A stretch of DNA of 16,943 nt from an uncultured Bacilli bacterium (GTDB lineage Bacteria; Bacillota_I; Bacilli_A; RF39; UBA660): positions 32,820-49,762 of the forward strand of contig CAJTSN010000002.1 of assembly GCA_910578745.1 (NCBI GenBank). The letters run 5' to 3'. The notes under the pieces were generated by a model. The model did not search any database, was not told the DNA's origin, and worked only from the letters and a program-made list of their open reading frames with translations. The position numbers and the translations under genes are program-made. Positions 1-7,040 of this stretch are shown here, piece by piece; the stretch's first letter is position 1; each line of letters opens with the position of its first letter.

Positions 1-2
1 GT

Positions 3-2213
3 TTTATTCTTATTTTAATTTCCATTGTAGGATTTATGAATGCAGGAGTTGTCGGAAGATTTATTAAAAGTTTTGCAACCTTTTTAGCTGGAACGTGGTA
101 TGCCATTGTTTTTTTAGGTGCCATTGTGATTGGAATTTATATGATGATTAAAAGAAAAAAGCCTGATTTTATTACAGCCAAGTTAGTAGGCCTTTATATC
201 TTTGTGATTGGAATTTTATTAGCTTCTCATTTAAATTATTTAGAAAACAATGATTTAAAAGGCTTTGATGTTGTTACGGAAACCGTTAATAATTTCATGG
301 TTTCAAGTGGAAATGCGAATGCAAATTTGTGTGGAGGAATTATTGGCGCGTCTTTTGCAACCGTTTTTGTGTATCTTTTTGACATTGAAGGAACTAAAGT
401 AGCGATTTGGGCTTTACTCGTTTGCGGAATGGTTATGTTTACAGGCGTTTCTGTTATAGACTTATTTAAGAAAATGGGACAGAAAATTAAGGACACAGCA
501 CCAAAATTGAAAAAAGAAGAAAATCGGAAAGAAGAGAAGGAAAAGAAAGAAGAACTTATTATAGAAGAAAAAAAGGAAGAAGAAAAACGGGAGGAGGAAA
601 AGGAGGAAGTTTTAAAAGAGAAAGTGATTGTATCCTCTGTAGATGAATTAATTCAATTGGCTTCCAAAGTGCCAGTGCAAAAAGAAGAAGAACCACATGA
701 AGAAGTTCTTTTGGATAGAGAAGAAATTATCAATGAAGTCGTTGAGGAAGAATTAGAAGAAAAGCCAAAAAAATATAAATTACCACCAATGAGTTTGCTT
801 ACTAAAAATACCAAAAAGCAAATGGGAGAATCTAAAGAGACGATTGCTCACAACGTCGAAACCTTAGAAAGAGTTTTAGGGGATTTTGGAGTTGTGGGGC
901 GTGTAGTGGCTATTAATCCGGGACCAAGTGTGACTCAATATGAGTTAGAGGTAAAATCAGGAACGAAATTGAGTAAGGTGTCTGGACTAAATAAAGAGGT
1001 CGCTTTAGCACTTGCTGCAAAAGATGTCCGAATTGAGGCGCCTATTCCTGGTAAATCGACTATAGGAATTGAAATTCCAAATAAACAAACGGTTATGGTT
1101 AGTGTTCGTGAAATTTTAGAAACTGTACCTGAGAAAGATAAAGATGCGAAATTATTAGCCGTTTTGGGAAAAGATATTATGGGAAGGCCACGATACTGTC
1201 AAATCAATAAAACTCCACATATGTTAGTTGCTGGGTCTACAGGTAGCGGAAAGTCTGTATGTATCAATAGTTTTATTGTATCGATTTTAATGCGGGCTAA
1301 GCCAGAGGAAGTAAAACTTATTTTGGTGGATCCAAAAAAGGTTGAGTTTTCAATGTATAATGGTGTTCCTCATTTATTAGCGCCCGTTGTAACCGATCCA
1401 AAAAAGGCCAATATCGCTTTAAAGAAAATTGTTGTTGAGATGGAAAGACGTTATGAAGTATTTTCGGACAGTGGTACAAAAAATATTGAGGGATATAATA
1501 AATATGTAGAAGAACAAAATAAAGAACGTAGTGAGAAACTAAGAACACTTCCTTATATTGTCGTTATTATTGATGAACTTGCGGATTTAATGTTAGTAGC
1601 AGCCAAAGAAGTCGAGGATTCAATCATGCGTATTACACAAATGGCAAGAGCAGCGGGGATTCATTTAATCGTTGCAACGCAAAGACCTTCTACGGATGTC
1701 ATTACAGGGGTTGTAAAGTCCAACATCCCATGTCGTGTATCTTTTGCGGTATCTTCTGCGATTGATTCGAGAACGATTCTAGATATGATTGGAGCAGAGA
1801 AATTACTAGGAAAAGGGGATATGCTCTACAAACCGCAAGATGAAAATATTCCAACTCGTATTCAGGGAACTTTTATTACAGATGAGGAAATCAAAAGAGT
1901 TGTTGACTTTACAATTGCCCAACAAAAGGCAAAATATGACGAAACCTTATTGATGGATGCAGAAGAGATGAATGCAACCACTATGGTAGAGGAACAAGAT
2001 GCATCTGAAGAACCACTTTATGATGAAATTGTGGCCTTTGTCATTCAACAACAAAAAGCTAGTACTTCTCTTTTACAAAGACGGTTTCGTTTGGGGTATA
2101 ATCGTGCTGCAAGAGCAATTGATTTATTGGAAGAAAGAGGAATTATTGGTCCTCAAAATGGTTCAAAGCCTAGAGAAGTTTTTGCTCAGTCTGAAGAGAA
2201 AACGGAAGAATAA
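3..2213 (+). CDS. ftsK: DNA translocase FtsK/SpoIIIE, 5'-truncated by the window edge
   Basis: This is a membrane-anchored ATP-driven DNA pump that moves chromosome ends through the division or sporulation septum. The frame is open from base 3, eleven codons before the first ATG at 36, and those codons are hydrophobic, so the gene begins outside the window. About four transmembrane segments lie up to about base 460. A Lys/Glu-rich linker follows (about 480-770), then the alpha/beta motor: Walker A GSTGSGKS at 1233-1256 and Walker B IVVIIDELADL around 1558-1590. A C-terminal winged-helix gamma domain (about 2015-2190; QRRFRLGYNRAARAID) reads KOPS/SRS-type orienting sequences in this family. 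About 736 residues are present; B. subtilis SpoIIIE has 787, so roughly 40-50 N-terminal residues are missing. The several membrane segments favour SpoIIIE over soluble SftA. Whether it serves division, sporulation or both cannot be read from sequence. Confidence 0.97.
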   Translation, partial: FILILISIVGFMNAGVVGRFIKSFATFLAGTWYAIVFLGAIVIGIYMMIKRKKPDFITAKLVGLYIFVIGILLASHLNYLENNDLKGFDVVTETVNNFMVSSGNANANLCGGIIGASFATVFVYLFDIEGTKVAIWALLVCGMVMFTGVSVIDLFKKMGQKIKDTAPKLKKEENRKEEKEKKEELIIEEKKEEEKREEEKEEVLKEKVIVSSVDELIQLASKVPVQKEEEPHEEVLLDREEIINEVVEEELEEKPKKYKLPPMSLLTKNTKKQMGESKETIAHNVETLERVLGDFGVVGRVVAINPGPSVTQYELEVKSGTKLSKVSGLNKEVALALAAKDVRIEAPIPGKSTIGIEIPNKQTVMVSVREILETVPEKDKDAKLLAVLGKDIMGRPRYCQINKTPHMLVAGSTGSGKSVCINSFIVSILMRAKPEEVKLILVDPKKVEFSMYNGVPHLLAPVVTDPKKANIALKKIVVEMERRYEVFSDSGTKNIEGYNKYVEEQNKERSEKLRTLPYIVVIIDELADLMLVAAKEVEDSIMRITQMARAAGIHLIVATQRPSTDVITGVVKSNIPCRVSFAVSSAIDSRTILDMIGAEKLLGKGDMLYKPQDENIPTRIQGTFITDEEIKRVVDFTIAQQKAKYDETLLMDAEEMNATTMVEEQDASEEPLYDEIVAFVIQQQKASTSLLQRRFRLGYNRAARAIDLLEERGIIGPQNGSKPREVFAQSEEKTEE

Positions 2214-2217
2214 TTAA

Positions 2218-2249
2218 AAAAATCCTACATATAGTTTAGTAGGGTTTTT
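2218..2249 (+). terminator. Intrinsic terminator after ftsK/spoIIIE
   Basis: CCTAC (2224-2228) pairs with GTAGG (2239-2243). The stem extends through a T·G pair and several A-T pairs into the T-tract 2245-2249, around a 10-nt loop. It sits 5 nt after the ftsK stop. The T-tract abuts the ribosome binding site of the next gene, so it could also act as a leader attenuator for that gene. Confidence 0.8.
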
Positions 2250-2259
2250 AGGTGATGAA

Positions 2260-2841
2260 ATGAAAATAGGAGTTATTTTAAGACCTGTAGGAAACAGGTA
2301 TACATTGAATAAAGAAATCGAGGAAGTTATTGCATATTATGGTGGGACTGTGGTTGGCATAACACGCTATAATGAGTCGTTGTTGGAAAGCTTAGATGGC
2401 GCTATTTTACAAGGGGGAGAAGATTATACAAAAACAGATTTAGATATTTTAACCTTTCTCTACAAAAGGGATATTCCAACTTTAGGCATTTGTTTAGGCA
2501 TGCAAGCGATGGGAGTTTTATTTCATGGAGAATTAAAGAAAATAGAAAACCATTGCCTATTAGAAGAAAAAGAACATACTGTTTTTGTAAATAAAGATTC
2601 TAAATTTTTTGAATTTGTTCGAGCTGAAGAATTTTTAGTAAATAGTCGTCATCAGGAAGCTTTAACAACAACTGAAATGGATACGATTGGAGTATCAAAC
2701 GATGGTGTTATTGAAGTAATAGAAGATAAAAAGAAAAAATTTTTTATTGGAGTGGAGTGGCATCCAGAAACGAACTTTTTGAATAAAGAAATCTCTAAAA
2801 AATTATTCAATGCTTTTTTTGAAACAGTTAGGAATTCCTAA
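2260..2841 (+). CDS. Class I glutamine amidotransferase-like / gamma-glutamyl hydrolase (peptidase C26 family)
   Basis: This 193-aa protein has a glutamine-amidotransferase fold specialised for hydrolysing gamma-glutamyl bonds. The catalytic triad is visible: Cys78 in the elbow GICLGMQ, and His168 and Glu170 in VEWHPE. The motif VNSRHQ (127-132) and GAILQGGEDY (48-56) are typical of the C26 branch that includes PuuD (gamma-glutamyl-GABA hydrolase). At 193 residues it is shorter than PuuD (about 250), with a compact insert between the nucleophile and His. The ATG at 2260 follows AGGTGA (2250-2255). A terminator lies immediately before the start and another overlaps the stop, so it looks like a single-gene unit. 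I see no good promoter in the short gap. The substrate is not identifiable, and no putrescine pathway gene is nearby. Confidence 0.88.
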   Translation: MKIGVILRPVGNRYTLNKEIEEVIAYYGGTVVGITRYNESLLESLDGAILQGGEDYTKTDLDILTFLYKRDIPTLGICLGMQAMGVLFHGELKKIENHCLLEEKEHTVFVNKDSKFFEFVRAEEFLVNSRHQEALTTTEMDTIGVSNDGVIEVIEDKKKKFFIGVEWHPETNFLNKEISKKLFNAFFETVRNS

Positions 2842-2849
2842 TTGTTTTT
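2825..2849 (+). terminator. Intrinsic terminator overlapping the end of the amidotransferase gene
   Basis: CAGTTAGG (2825-2832) pairs with CCTAATTG (2837-2844), with one G·U, around the loop AATT. T5 follows at 2845-2849. The TAA stop (2839-2841) lies inside the 3' arm, so the last codons double as the hairpin. Confidence 0.8.
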
Positions 2850-2950
2850 AAGTTCTTATAAAGGAAGCAAAAATTTTTAATTTTATGTTTTTTAAATATC
2901 TAATATCTAATTTTAGGACATACGAAACGATAGAAGGGGGAAGGCTATCT

Positions 2951-2987
2951 ACACATTAGCACTCTCTATTGACAAGTGCCAATGTGT
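2951..2987 (+). promoter_or_regulatory. CIRCE operator (HrcA binding site)
   Basis: TTAGCACTC (2956-2964), a 9-nt spacer, then AAGTGCCAA (2974-2982). The CIRCE consensus is TTAGCACTC-N9-GAGTGCTAA, so the left arm is exact and the right arm matches 7 of 9. The inverted repeat extends outward by ACACA (2951-2955) and TGTGT (2983-2987). It overlaps the -35 hexamer of the clpB promoter, so bound HrcA should block RNA polymerase. No CtsR-type direct repeat is seen. Confidence 0.9.
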
Positions 2988-2997
2988 ATGTTATAAT
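2969..2997 (+). promoter_or_regulatory. Sigma-A promoter of clpB
   Basis: Perfect -35 TTGACA (2969-2974), 17-bp spacer, perfect -10 TATAAT (2992-2997). Transcription should begin about 3004, leaving a leader of about 45 nt before the clpB ATG. The -35 lies in the spacer and right arm of CIRCE, which fits a strong promoter held off by HrcA. Confidence 0.93.
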
Positions 2998-3049
2998 GAA
3001 TGTGTTGTATGGAAAAACATAGTTTTTTTATAAAATAGGAGGTGTTTAT

Positions 3050-5149
3050 ATGAACTTAGGAAATATAAACAACACAGAAGAAGAAAACGTTTTAGAAAAA
3101 TATGGACGTGATATTACGGCTTCTGCTCGTGATGGAAAAATTGATCCTGTCATTGGTAGAGAAGAGGAAGTTAGAAGCATCACTCGTATTCTATCTAGAA
3201 AAACAAAAAATAATCCAGTTTTGATTGGGGAGGCTGGGGTTGGAAAAACAGCCATTGTAGAAGGACTAGCAACTCGTATTGTAAAGGGAGATGTTCCAAC
3301 AAGTCTAAAGGAGAAAACCATTTGGGAATTAGATATGGGTTCTTTAATCGCAGGAGCAAAATATCGTGGAGAATTTGAAGAGCGATTAAAAGCAGTTTTA
3401 AAAAAAATCAAAGAATCTGATGGTTCTATCATTGTTTTTATTGATGAGATTCATATGATTGTAGGTAGTGGTGCCGAAGGGGCTGTGGATTGTGCAAATA
3501 TGCTAAAGCCAATGCTTGCCCGTGGTGAGATTAAGTTAATTGGGGCAACAACTTTGAATGAATATCGTAAGTTCATTGAAAAAGATGGTGCCTTAGAAAG
3601 ACGGTTTCAAAAAGTACAAGTACAGGAACCAAATGTCTTAGATACCATTACTATGCTAAGGGGGCTTAAGCCTAGATTAGAAGTATTCCATGGCGTAACG
3701 ATTAAAGATAAGGCTTTAGTGAGTGCTGCAACTTTGTCGGATCGCTATATTACCGATCGTTTTTTACCCGATAAAGCGATTGACTTAATTGATGAGGCTT
3801 GTGCTACAATTAAGGTACAAATGGATTCTGTTCCAGAAGAATTGGATCAATTGATGCGTAGAATTATGCGCTTACAAATTGAAAGTGAAGCAATCAAAAA
3901 GGATAAAGATGAATTAAGTAAAAAGCGTTATTTAGAATTAAAGGAACAAATTGATGCTTTAAAACAAGAAGAGGCAAAATTAAAGAGTGCTTGGGAGGAA
4001 GAAAAAACAATTAATGATGCGATTAATGCCAAAAAAGAAGAAATTGAAAAAACAAATTTTAAATTAGAACAAGCCGAAAATAATTACGATTTAGAAACAG
4101 CTGCCAAATTAAGACATGGCACCCTTCCAAGACTTGAAAAAGAATTAGAAGAATTAAAACAAAAAGATACGTCTAAGATTTTGAGCGATACAGTCGATGA
4201 AGAACAAATTTGTGAAGTGATTTCGAAATGGACAAAAATTCCAGTGGCAAAATTAGTAGGTGGAGAAAGAGAAAAACTTCTTCATTTAGAAGAAAATATG
4301 CAAAAAAGAGTCAAAGGACAAGAGAGGGCTTTAAAATTGGTTGCAGATGCGATTATCCGGGCTCGTGCTGGAATAAAAGATCCAACCAAACCCATTGGTT
4401 CTTTCATCTTTTTAGGACCGACTGGTGTAGGAAAAACTGAAGTTGCTAAAACATTAGCAGAAGAACTATTTGATGATGAAAGACATATGGTACGTATTGA
4501 TATGAGTGAATATATGGAGGCCCATTCTGTAGCGCGTCTTATCGGTTCTCCTCCAGGATATGTAGGGTATGATGAAGGTGGACAATTGACAGAAGCGGTT
4601 CGAAGAAATCCTTATAGTATTATTCTATTTGATGAGATTGAAAAAGCCCATAAAGATGTTTTAAATATCTTATTACAAATTTTAGATGATGGGAGAATCA
4701 CGGATTCACAAGGAAGAACTGTTGATTTTAAGAATACCATTATTATTATGACCTCTAATTTAGGAAGTGAACAAATTTTAGAAAATCAGGAAGAGGAAGT
4801 CATGAATACTTTAAAAATGTATTTTAAACCTGAATTTTTAAATCGTATTGACGAAATTATTTTATTTAAAGCTTTATCGAAAGAAATTGTCTATGAAATT
4901 TTGGATAAAATCATCAACGAAATAGAAACTCGCTTAAAGAATAAAAGAATTCATATTCTTTTAACAAATGAGGCAAGAGAGAAAGTAATAAAAGAGTCCT
5001 ATGATGAAGTGTATGGAGCCCGTCCTGTTCGAAGATATGTAGCAAAAAATATTGAAACTTTATTAGCGCAGTCCATTTTAGAGGATAAAATAAAAATGGA
5101 TAGTCTAGTGACGATTGATGTTGATAAGGAACAATTTATCATAAAATAA
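3050..5149 (+). CDS. clpB: ATP-dependent disaggregase ClpB, short form lacking the N-terminal domain
   Basis: This AAA+ protein threads aggregated proteins through a hexameric ring, normally with DnaK. The 699-aa product has NBD1 (Walker A GEAGVGKT 60-67, pore-loop KYRG 104-107, Walker B around 127-133), a long coiled-coil M domain (about 262-382), and NBD2 (Walker A GPTGVGKT 456-463, pore-loop GYVG 503-506, Walker B around 524-530). The full-length M domain separates ClpB from ClpC and ClpE. It starts almost directly at NBD1, so the usual 140-150-residue N domain is absent. No reading frame upstream encodes one, and AGGAGGTG at 3037-3044 fixes the ATG at 3050. ClpB of mycoplasmas and the short ClpB isoforms have similar sizes. 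His356 replaces the Tyr at the M-domain position corresponding to E. coli Tyr503. Control is by CIRCE, and a terminator follows. Confidence 0.95.
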   Translation: MNLGNINNTEEENVLEKYGRDITASARDGKIDPVIGREEEVRSITRILSRKTKNNPVLIGEAGVGKTAIVEGLATRIVKGDVPTSLKEKTIWELDMGSLIAGAKYRGEFEERLKAVLKKIKESDGSIIVFIDEIHMIVGSGAEGAVDCANMLKPMLARGEIKLIGATTLNEYRKFIEKDGALERRFQKVQVQEPNVLDTITMLRGLKPRLEVFHGVTIKDKALVSAATLSDRYITDRFLPDKAIDLIDEACATIKVQMDSVPEELDQLMRRIMRLQIESEAIKKDKDELSKKRYLELKEQIDALKQEEAKLKSAWEEEKTINDAINAKKEEIEKTNFKLEQAENNYDLETAAKLRHGTLPRLEKELEELKQKDTSKILSDTVDEEQICEVISKWTKIPVAKLVGGEREKLLHLEENMQKRVKGQERALKLVADAIIRARAGIKDPTKPIGSFIFLGPTGVGKTEVAKTLAEELFDDERHMVRIDMSEYMEAHSVARLIGSPPGYVGYDEGGQLTEAVRRNPYSIILFDEIEKAHKDVLNILLQILDDGRITDSQGRTVDFKNTIIIMTSNLGSEQILENQEEEVMNTLKMYFKPEFLNRIDEIILFKALSKEIVYEILDKIINEIETRLKNKRIHILLTNEAREKVIKESYDEVYGARPVRRYVAKNIETLLAQSILEDKIKMDSLVTIDVDKEQFIIK

Positions 5150-5159
5150 GAAAGAAAAA

Positions 5160-5193
5160 AAAATACATAGAAGATAAGGAACTATGTATTTTT
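5160..5193 (+). terminator. Intrinsic terminator after clpB
   Basis: AAAATACATAG (5160-5170) pairs perfectly with CTATGTATTTT (5182-5192) around an 11-nt loop, with the run of T ending at 5193. It lies 10 nt after the clpB stop. A-rich sequence before it may allow some activity in both directions. Confidence 0.85.
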
Positions 5194-5247
5194 CTTGTCA
5201 TTTCTTATTTAATTATGGTGTAGTGAAAATAATTTAGGAGGTGTTCG

Positions 5248-5376
5248 ATGTTTTTTCCAAATTATATAGAATCTACTTTTGAGGAAACAAAATGTTATGT
5301 TATTCGAAAACTTACTTTTGATAAAATATGGGTGCATATCTATGGGAATGCTAAGAAAATCGCTAAAAGAAGTTGA
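5248..5376 (+). CDS. Candidate small protein, 42 aa, unknown
   Basis: A 42-codon frame starts at ATG 5248 after TAGGAGGTG (5235-5243), as good a ribosome binding site as those of clpB and rpmA, and ends at TGA 5374-5376. The product begins MFFPNYIESTFEETKCY and ends with a basic tail (KKIAKRS). It contains one Cys and one Trp, with no signal peptide or membrane helix. I do not recognise a family. The upstream promoter is weak at best (TTGTCA 5195-5200, 18 bp, TGTAGT 5219-5224). The stop codon overlaps the -35 of the rplU promoter. It could be a genuine small protein or a chance frame; the ribosome binding site is the main support. Confidence 0.5.
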   Translation: MFFPNYIESTFEETKCYVIRKLTFDKIWVHIYGNAKKIAKRS

Positions 5377-5401
5377 TTTCTCTTATTTTTTATGCTAAAA
5401 T
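5373..5401 (+). promoter_or_regulatory. Sigma-A promoter of the rplU-prp-rpmA operon
   Basis: -35 TTGATT (5373-5378), 17-bp spacer, extended -10 TGC-TAAAAT with the hexamer at 5396-5401. Transcription should start about 5408, exactly at the 5' end of the structured L21 leader. Confidence 0.75.
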
Positions 5402-5407
5402 CTATAG

Positions 5408-5485
5408 ATGTGTAGGGCCTCACTCTACAACCACATAGAAAAGGTTTAAACGTATGTACCTTAATAGTGAGTCTTAGAAACTTAA
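5408..5485 (+). promoter_or_regulatory. Structured mRNA leader of rplU (candidate ribosomal protein L21 leader)
   Basis: The leader between the promoter and rplU folds into several elements. TGTAG (5411-5415) pairs with CTACA (5425-5429), with an alternative outer pairing ATGTG (5408-5412)/CACAT (5432-5436). A second hairpin is AAGGT (5441-5445)/ACCTT (5458-5462). The first hairpin's loop, CTCACT (5419-5424), is complementary to AGTGAG (5466-5471), giving a pseudoknot just before the ribosome binding site at 5485-5492. Bacillota rplU genes often carry an autoregulatory L21 leader (an Rfam family), in which L21 presumably represses its own mRNA. I matched position and structure, not the covariance model. 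Confidence 0.65.
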
Positions 5486-5498
5486 AGGAGGTAAACTT

Positions 5499-5801
5499 AT
5501 GAAAAAGGCAGTTATTGAAACTGGTGGAAAGCAATACTACGTGGAAGTTGGTAGTGTTTTGTATATTGAAAAATTAGATGCCGAAGCTGGAAGTGATGTT
5601 ACATTTGACCATGTTTTGATGGCAAATGGAAATGTTGGAACTCCATATGTTAAAGGAGCAAAAGTAGTAGCTACAGTTGTAAAACATGGAAAGAACAAGA
5701 AGATTCGTATTTTTAAATACAATCCAAAGAAGAAATATCGTAAAACACAAGGACATCGTCAACCATATACAAAAGTTGAAATTAAAGACATTAAAGCATA
5801 A
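5499..5801 (+). CDS. rplU: 50S ribosomal protein L21
   Basis: L21 binds 23S rRNA in the large ribosomal subunit. The 100-aa protein has the normal length (B. subtilis 102), the family start MKKAVIETGGKQY, and the conserved C-terminal half with GKNKKIRIFKYNPKKKYR (64-81) and GHRQPYTKVEI. The ATG follows AAAGGAGG at 5485-5492. It is the first gene of the conserved rplU-prp-rpmA cluster: prp begins 2 nt after its stop, so the two are surely translated from the same mRNA. Expression is probably tuned by the structured leader upstream. Confidence 0.98.
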   Translation: MKKAVIETGGKQYYVEVGSVLYIEKLDAEAGSDVTFDHVLMANGNVGTPYVKGAKVVATVVKHGKNKKIRIFKYNPKKKYRKTQGHRQPYTKVEIKDIKA

Positions 5802-5803
5802 TT

Positions 5804-6109
5804 ATGATTAAAGTAAAAATAACAAAGGAAAAAGGTTTGATTTCAAAGATAGAAATCAAGGGACATTCTTTGTATGAAGTTTATGGAAAGGATATTGTTT
5901 GTGCAGGTGTGAGTACCATGGTTGTTACAACAGTCAATGCCATTATAAGATATGATAAAGAGGTTCTATCTTATAATCAAGATGAGGGGTATGTTTGTCT
6001 TGTTGTAAAAAAGCATGATCGGGTAGTGGATTTATTACTTGAAAATTTAATTTCATTACTTAAAGAGTTAGAGATACAATATCCAAAAAATGTTAAAATT
6101 AATGAATAG
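5804..6109 (+). CDS. prp: Ribosomal-processing cysteine protease Prp
   Basis: Prp removes the N-terminal extension of ribosomal protein L27, an essential maturation step in Bacillota such as Staphylococcus aureus. The 101-aa protein has the family signature GHSLYEVYGKDIVCAGVST (20-38), with catalytic His21 and Cys33 matching the S. aureus pair. Its gene sits between rplU and rpmA, and its stop (6107-6109) overlaps the ribosome binding site of rpmA, so enzyme and substrate are translated in tandem. Older annotations call it YsxB or DUF464. L27 encoded next door carries the extension that Prp cuts, which makes the assignment firm. Confidence 0.96.
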   Translation: MIKVKITKEKGLISKIEIKGHSLYEVYGKDIVCAGVSTMVVTTVNAIIRYDKEVLSYNQDEGYVCLVVKKHDRVVDLLLENLISLLKELEIQYPKNVKINE

Positions 6110-6120
6110 GAGGTGTACCT

Positions 6121-6408
6121 ATGAAATTCATGGAATTATCGATTCAATTATTTGCCCATAAAAAAGGGCAAGGTTCTACAAAAAATGGACGTGATTCAGA
6201 ATCAAAACGACTTGGTGCAAAGGCAGGAGATGGAGAATTTGTAACAGGTGGTTCAATTATTTATCGTCAACGTGGAACAAAAATTTATCCAGGAAAAAAT
6301 GTAGGTATTGGAAAAGATGACACGATCTATGCAAAAATAGATGGATATGTAAAATTTGAAAGACTTGGAAGAGATAAAAAACAAGCAAGTGTTTATGCGG
6401 AAAGATAA
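6121..6408 (+). CDS. rpmA: 50S ribosomal protein L27, with Prp-cleaved N-terminal extension
   Basis: L27 reaches toward the peptidyl-transferase centre with its N terminus. The 95-aa protein has the family core KKGQGSTKNGRDSESKRLG. It begins with MKFMELSIQLF before AHKKG, the kind of extension found in Bacillota and removed by Prp. By analogy with S. aureus, where the cut lies between Phe and Ala-Ser-Lys-Lys-Gly, cleavage should be after Phe11. A second Met at codon 4 (6130) is possible, but AGGAGGTG at 6108-6115 is spaced for 6121. The stop lies within a terminator-like hairpin. Confidence 0.98.
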   Translation: MKFMELSIQLFAHKKGQGSTKNGRDSESKRLGAKAGDGEFVTGGSIIYRQRGTKIYPGKNVGIGKDDTIYAKIDGYVKFERLGRDKKQASVYAER

Positions 6409-6423
6409 TTTCTTTCTTTTTTT
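6400..6423 (+). terminator. Weak intrinsic terminator after rpmA
   Basis: GAAAGA (6400-6405) pairs with TCTTTC (6411-6416) around TAATT, followed by T7 (6417-6423). The stem is short and has only two G-C pairs, so read-through is likely. The rpmA stop codon lies at the stem-loop junction. Confidence 0.55.
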
Positions 6424-6452
6424 GTCTAAAATGAGAAGAAGTATGATAAAAT
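6422..6452 (+). promoter_or_regulatory. Possible sigma-A promoter for the 6474 gene and obgE
   Basis: An extended -10, TGA-TAAAAT, has its hexamer at 6447-6452. The best -35 is TTGTCT (6422-6427) at a long 19-bp spacing. The layout resembles the extended -10 of rplU. It would drive the membrane protein gene and obgE. Confidence 0.45.
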
Positions 6453-6473
6453 ATAGAAAAGGGTGTGTAAAGG

Positions 6474-7022
6474 ATGAGAAAAGATGCGAATGTTTGTATG
6501 AGTGATATCTTTAAAAAAGAGATAAGAAATTTCTTTCTTTTCCTTATACCATGTATTATCATACTACCACTTGCTTATTATCTATTACTTCTTAACAACG
6601 AATTGCCACAATTACTATTCGGTGTCTTTGCTATCATTCTCTCCATTTTTACTGTAGTACAGACCATCAAAACTTATTTTATTTTGAAATTGAAAAGGTA
6701 TATAAGAAAACAAAATAAAAATCCCAAAGAAGAGATTGTTTTCTGGTATAATGCGGATGTTACCTTCACAGAGACTTCCATTTATTTAATGAAAAATGCA
6801 TTAAAAAGTCATATTGTATCTTTTTCTTATGAGCAATTAGATAGAGTAAATAGAAGTGGTACTACACATCTTGTAGGAACAAGAACTGTAACTGATGCTG
6901 GATTAAATTTTATTTTAATAGATGGGACAAGGTATCCAATACATTATAGCGAGCAATTTATTGATGAAAATGTTAAACCATTTATTTTAGAAAAAAATCC
7001 CTATGTAATGTTTAATTTTTAA
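6474..7022 (+). CDS. Unknown membrane protein with two N-terminal helices and a soluble C-terminal domain
   Basis: The 182-aa product has two hydrophobic helices (about 20-40 and 47-70), a basic stretch (LKLKRYIRKQNK) that should face the cytoplasm, then a soluble beta-rich part (about 86-175) with YNADVTFTETSIYL and IDGTRYPIHY. The arrangement resembles the YcxB-like/PH-domain membrane proteins of Bacillota, but I do not see a decisive signature. The start at 6474 is supported by AAGGGTG (6459-6465). It lies 18 nt before obgE and is probably co-transcribed. In B. subtilis spo0B occupies this position between rpmA and obg. This protein has no Spo0B-like phosphotransfer helix or active-site His motif that I can see, so it is not an obvious Spo0B. 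Confidence 0.82.
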   Translation: MRKDANVCMSDIFKKEIRNFFLFLIPCIIILPLAYYLLLLNNELPQLLFGVFAIILSIFTVVQTIKTYFILKLKRYIRKQNKNPKEEIVFWYNADVTFTETSIYLMKNALKSHIVSFSYEQLDRVNRSGTTHLVGTRTVTDAGLNFILIDGTRYPIHYSEQFIDENVKPFILEKNPYVMFNF

Positions 7023-7040
7023 TGAACAAGGAGGAACTAT

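Noticed and set aside
236..496. Minus-strand frame inside ftsK, and similar antisense frames across the window
   Set aside because: They lie antisense to well-identified conserved genes, lack ribosome binding sites and have no recognisable products.
2885..2959. 24-codon frame before clpB
   Set aside because: No suitably spaced ribosome binding site, and it runs into the CIRCE element.
4228..4440. 70-codon frame within clpB in another frame
   Set aside because: Shadow of the conserved ClpB coding frame, with unlikely composition and no start signal.
3050..5149. ClpC or ClpE assignment for the Clp ATPase
   Set aside because: The full-length ClpB-type coiled-coil M domain and the sequence around IPVAKLVGGEREKLL identify ClpB; there is no zinc finger and no ClpP-binding LGF-type loop was identified.
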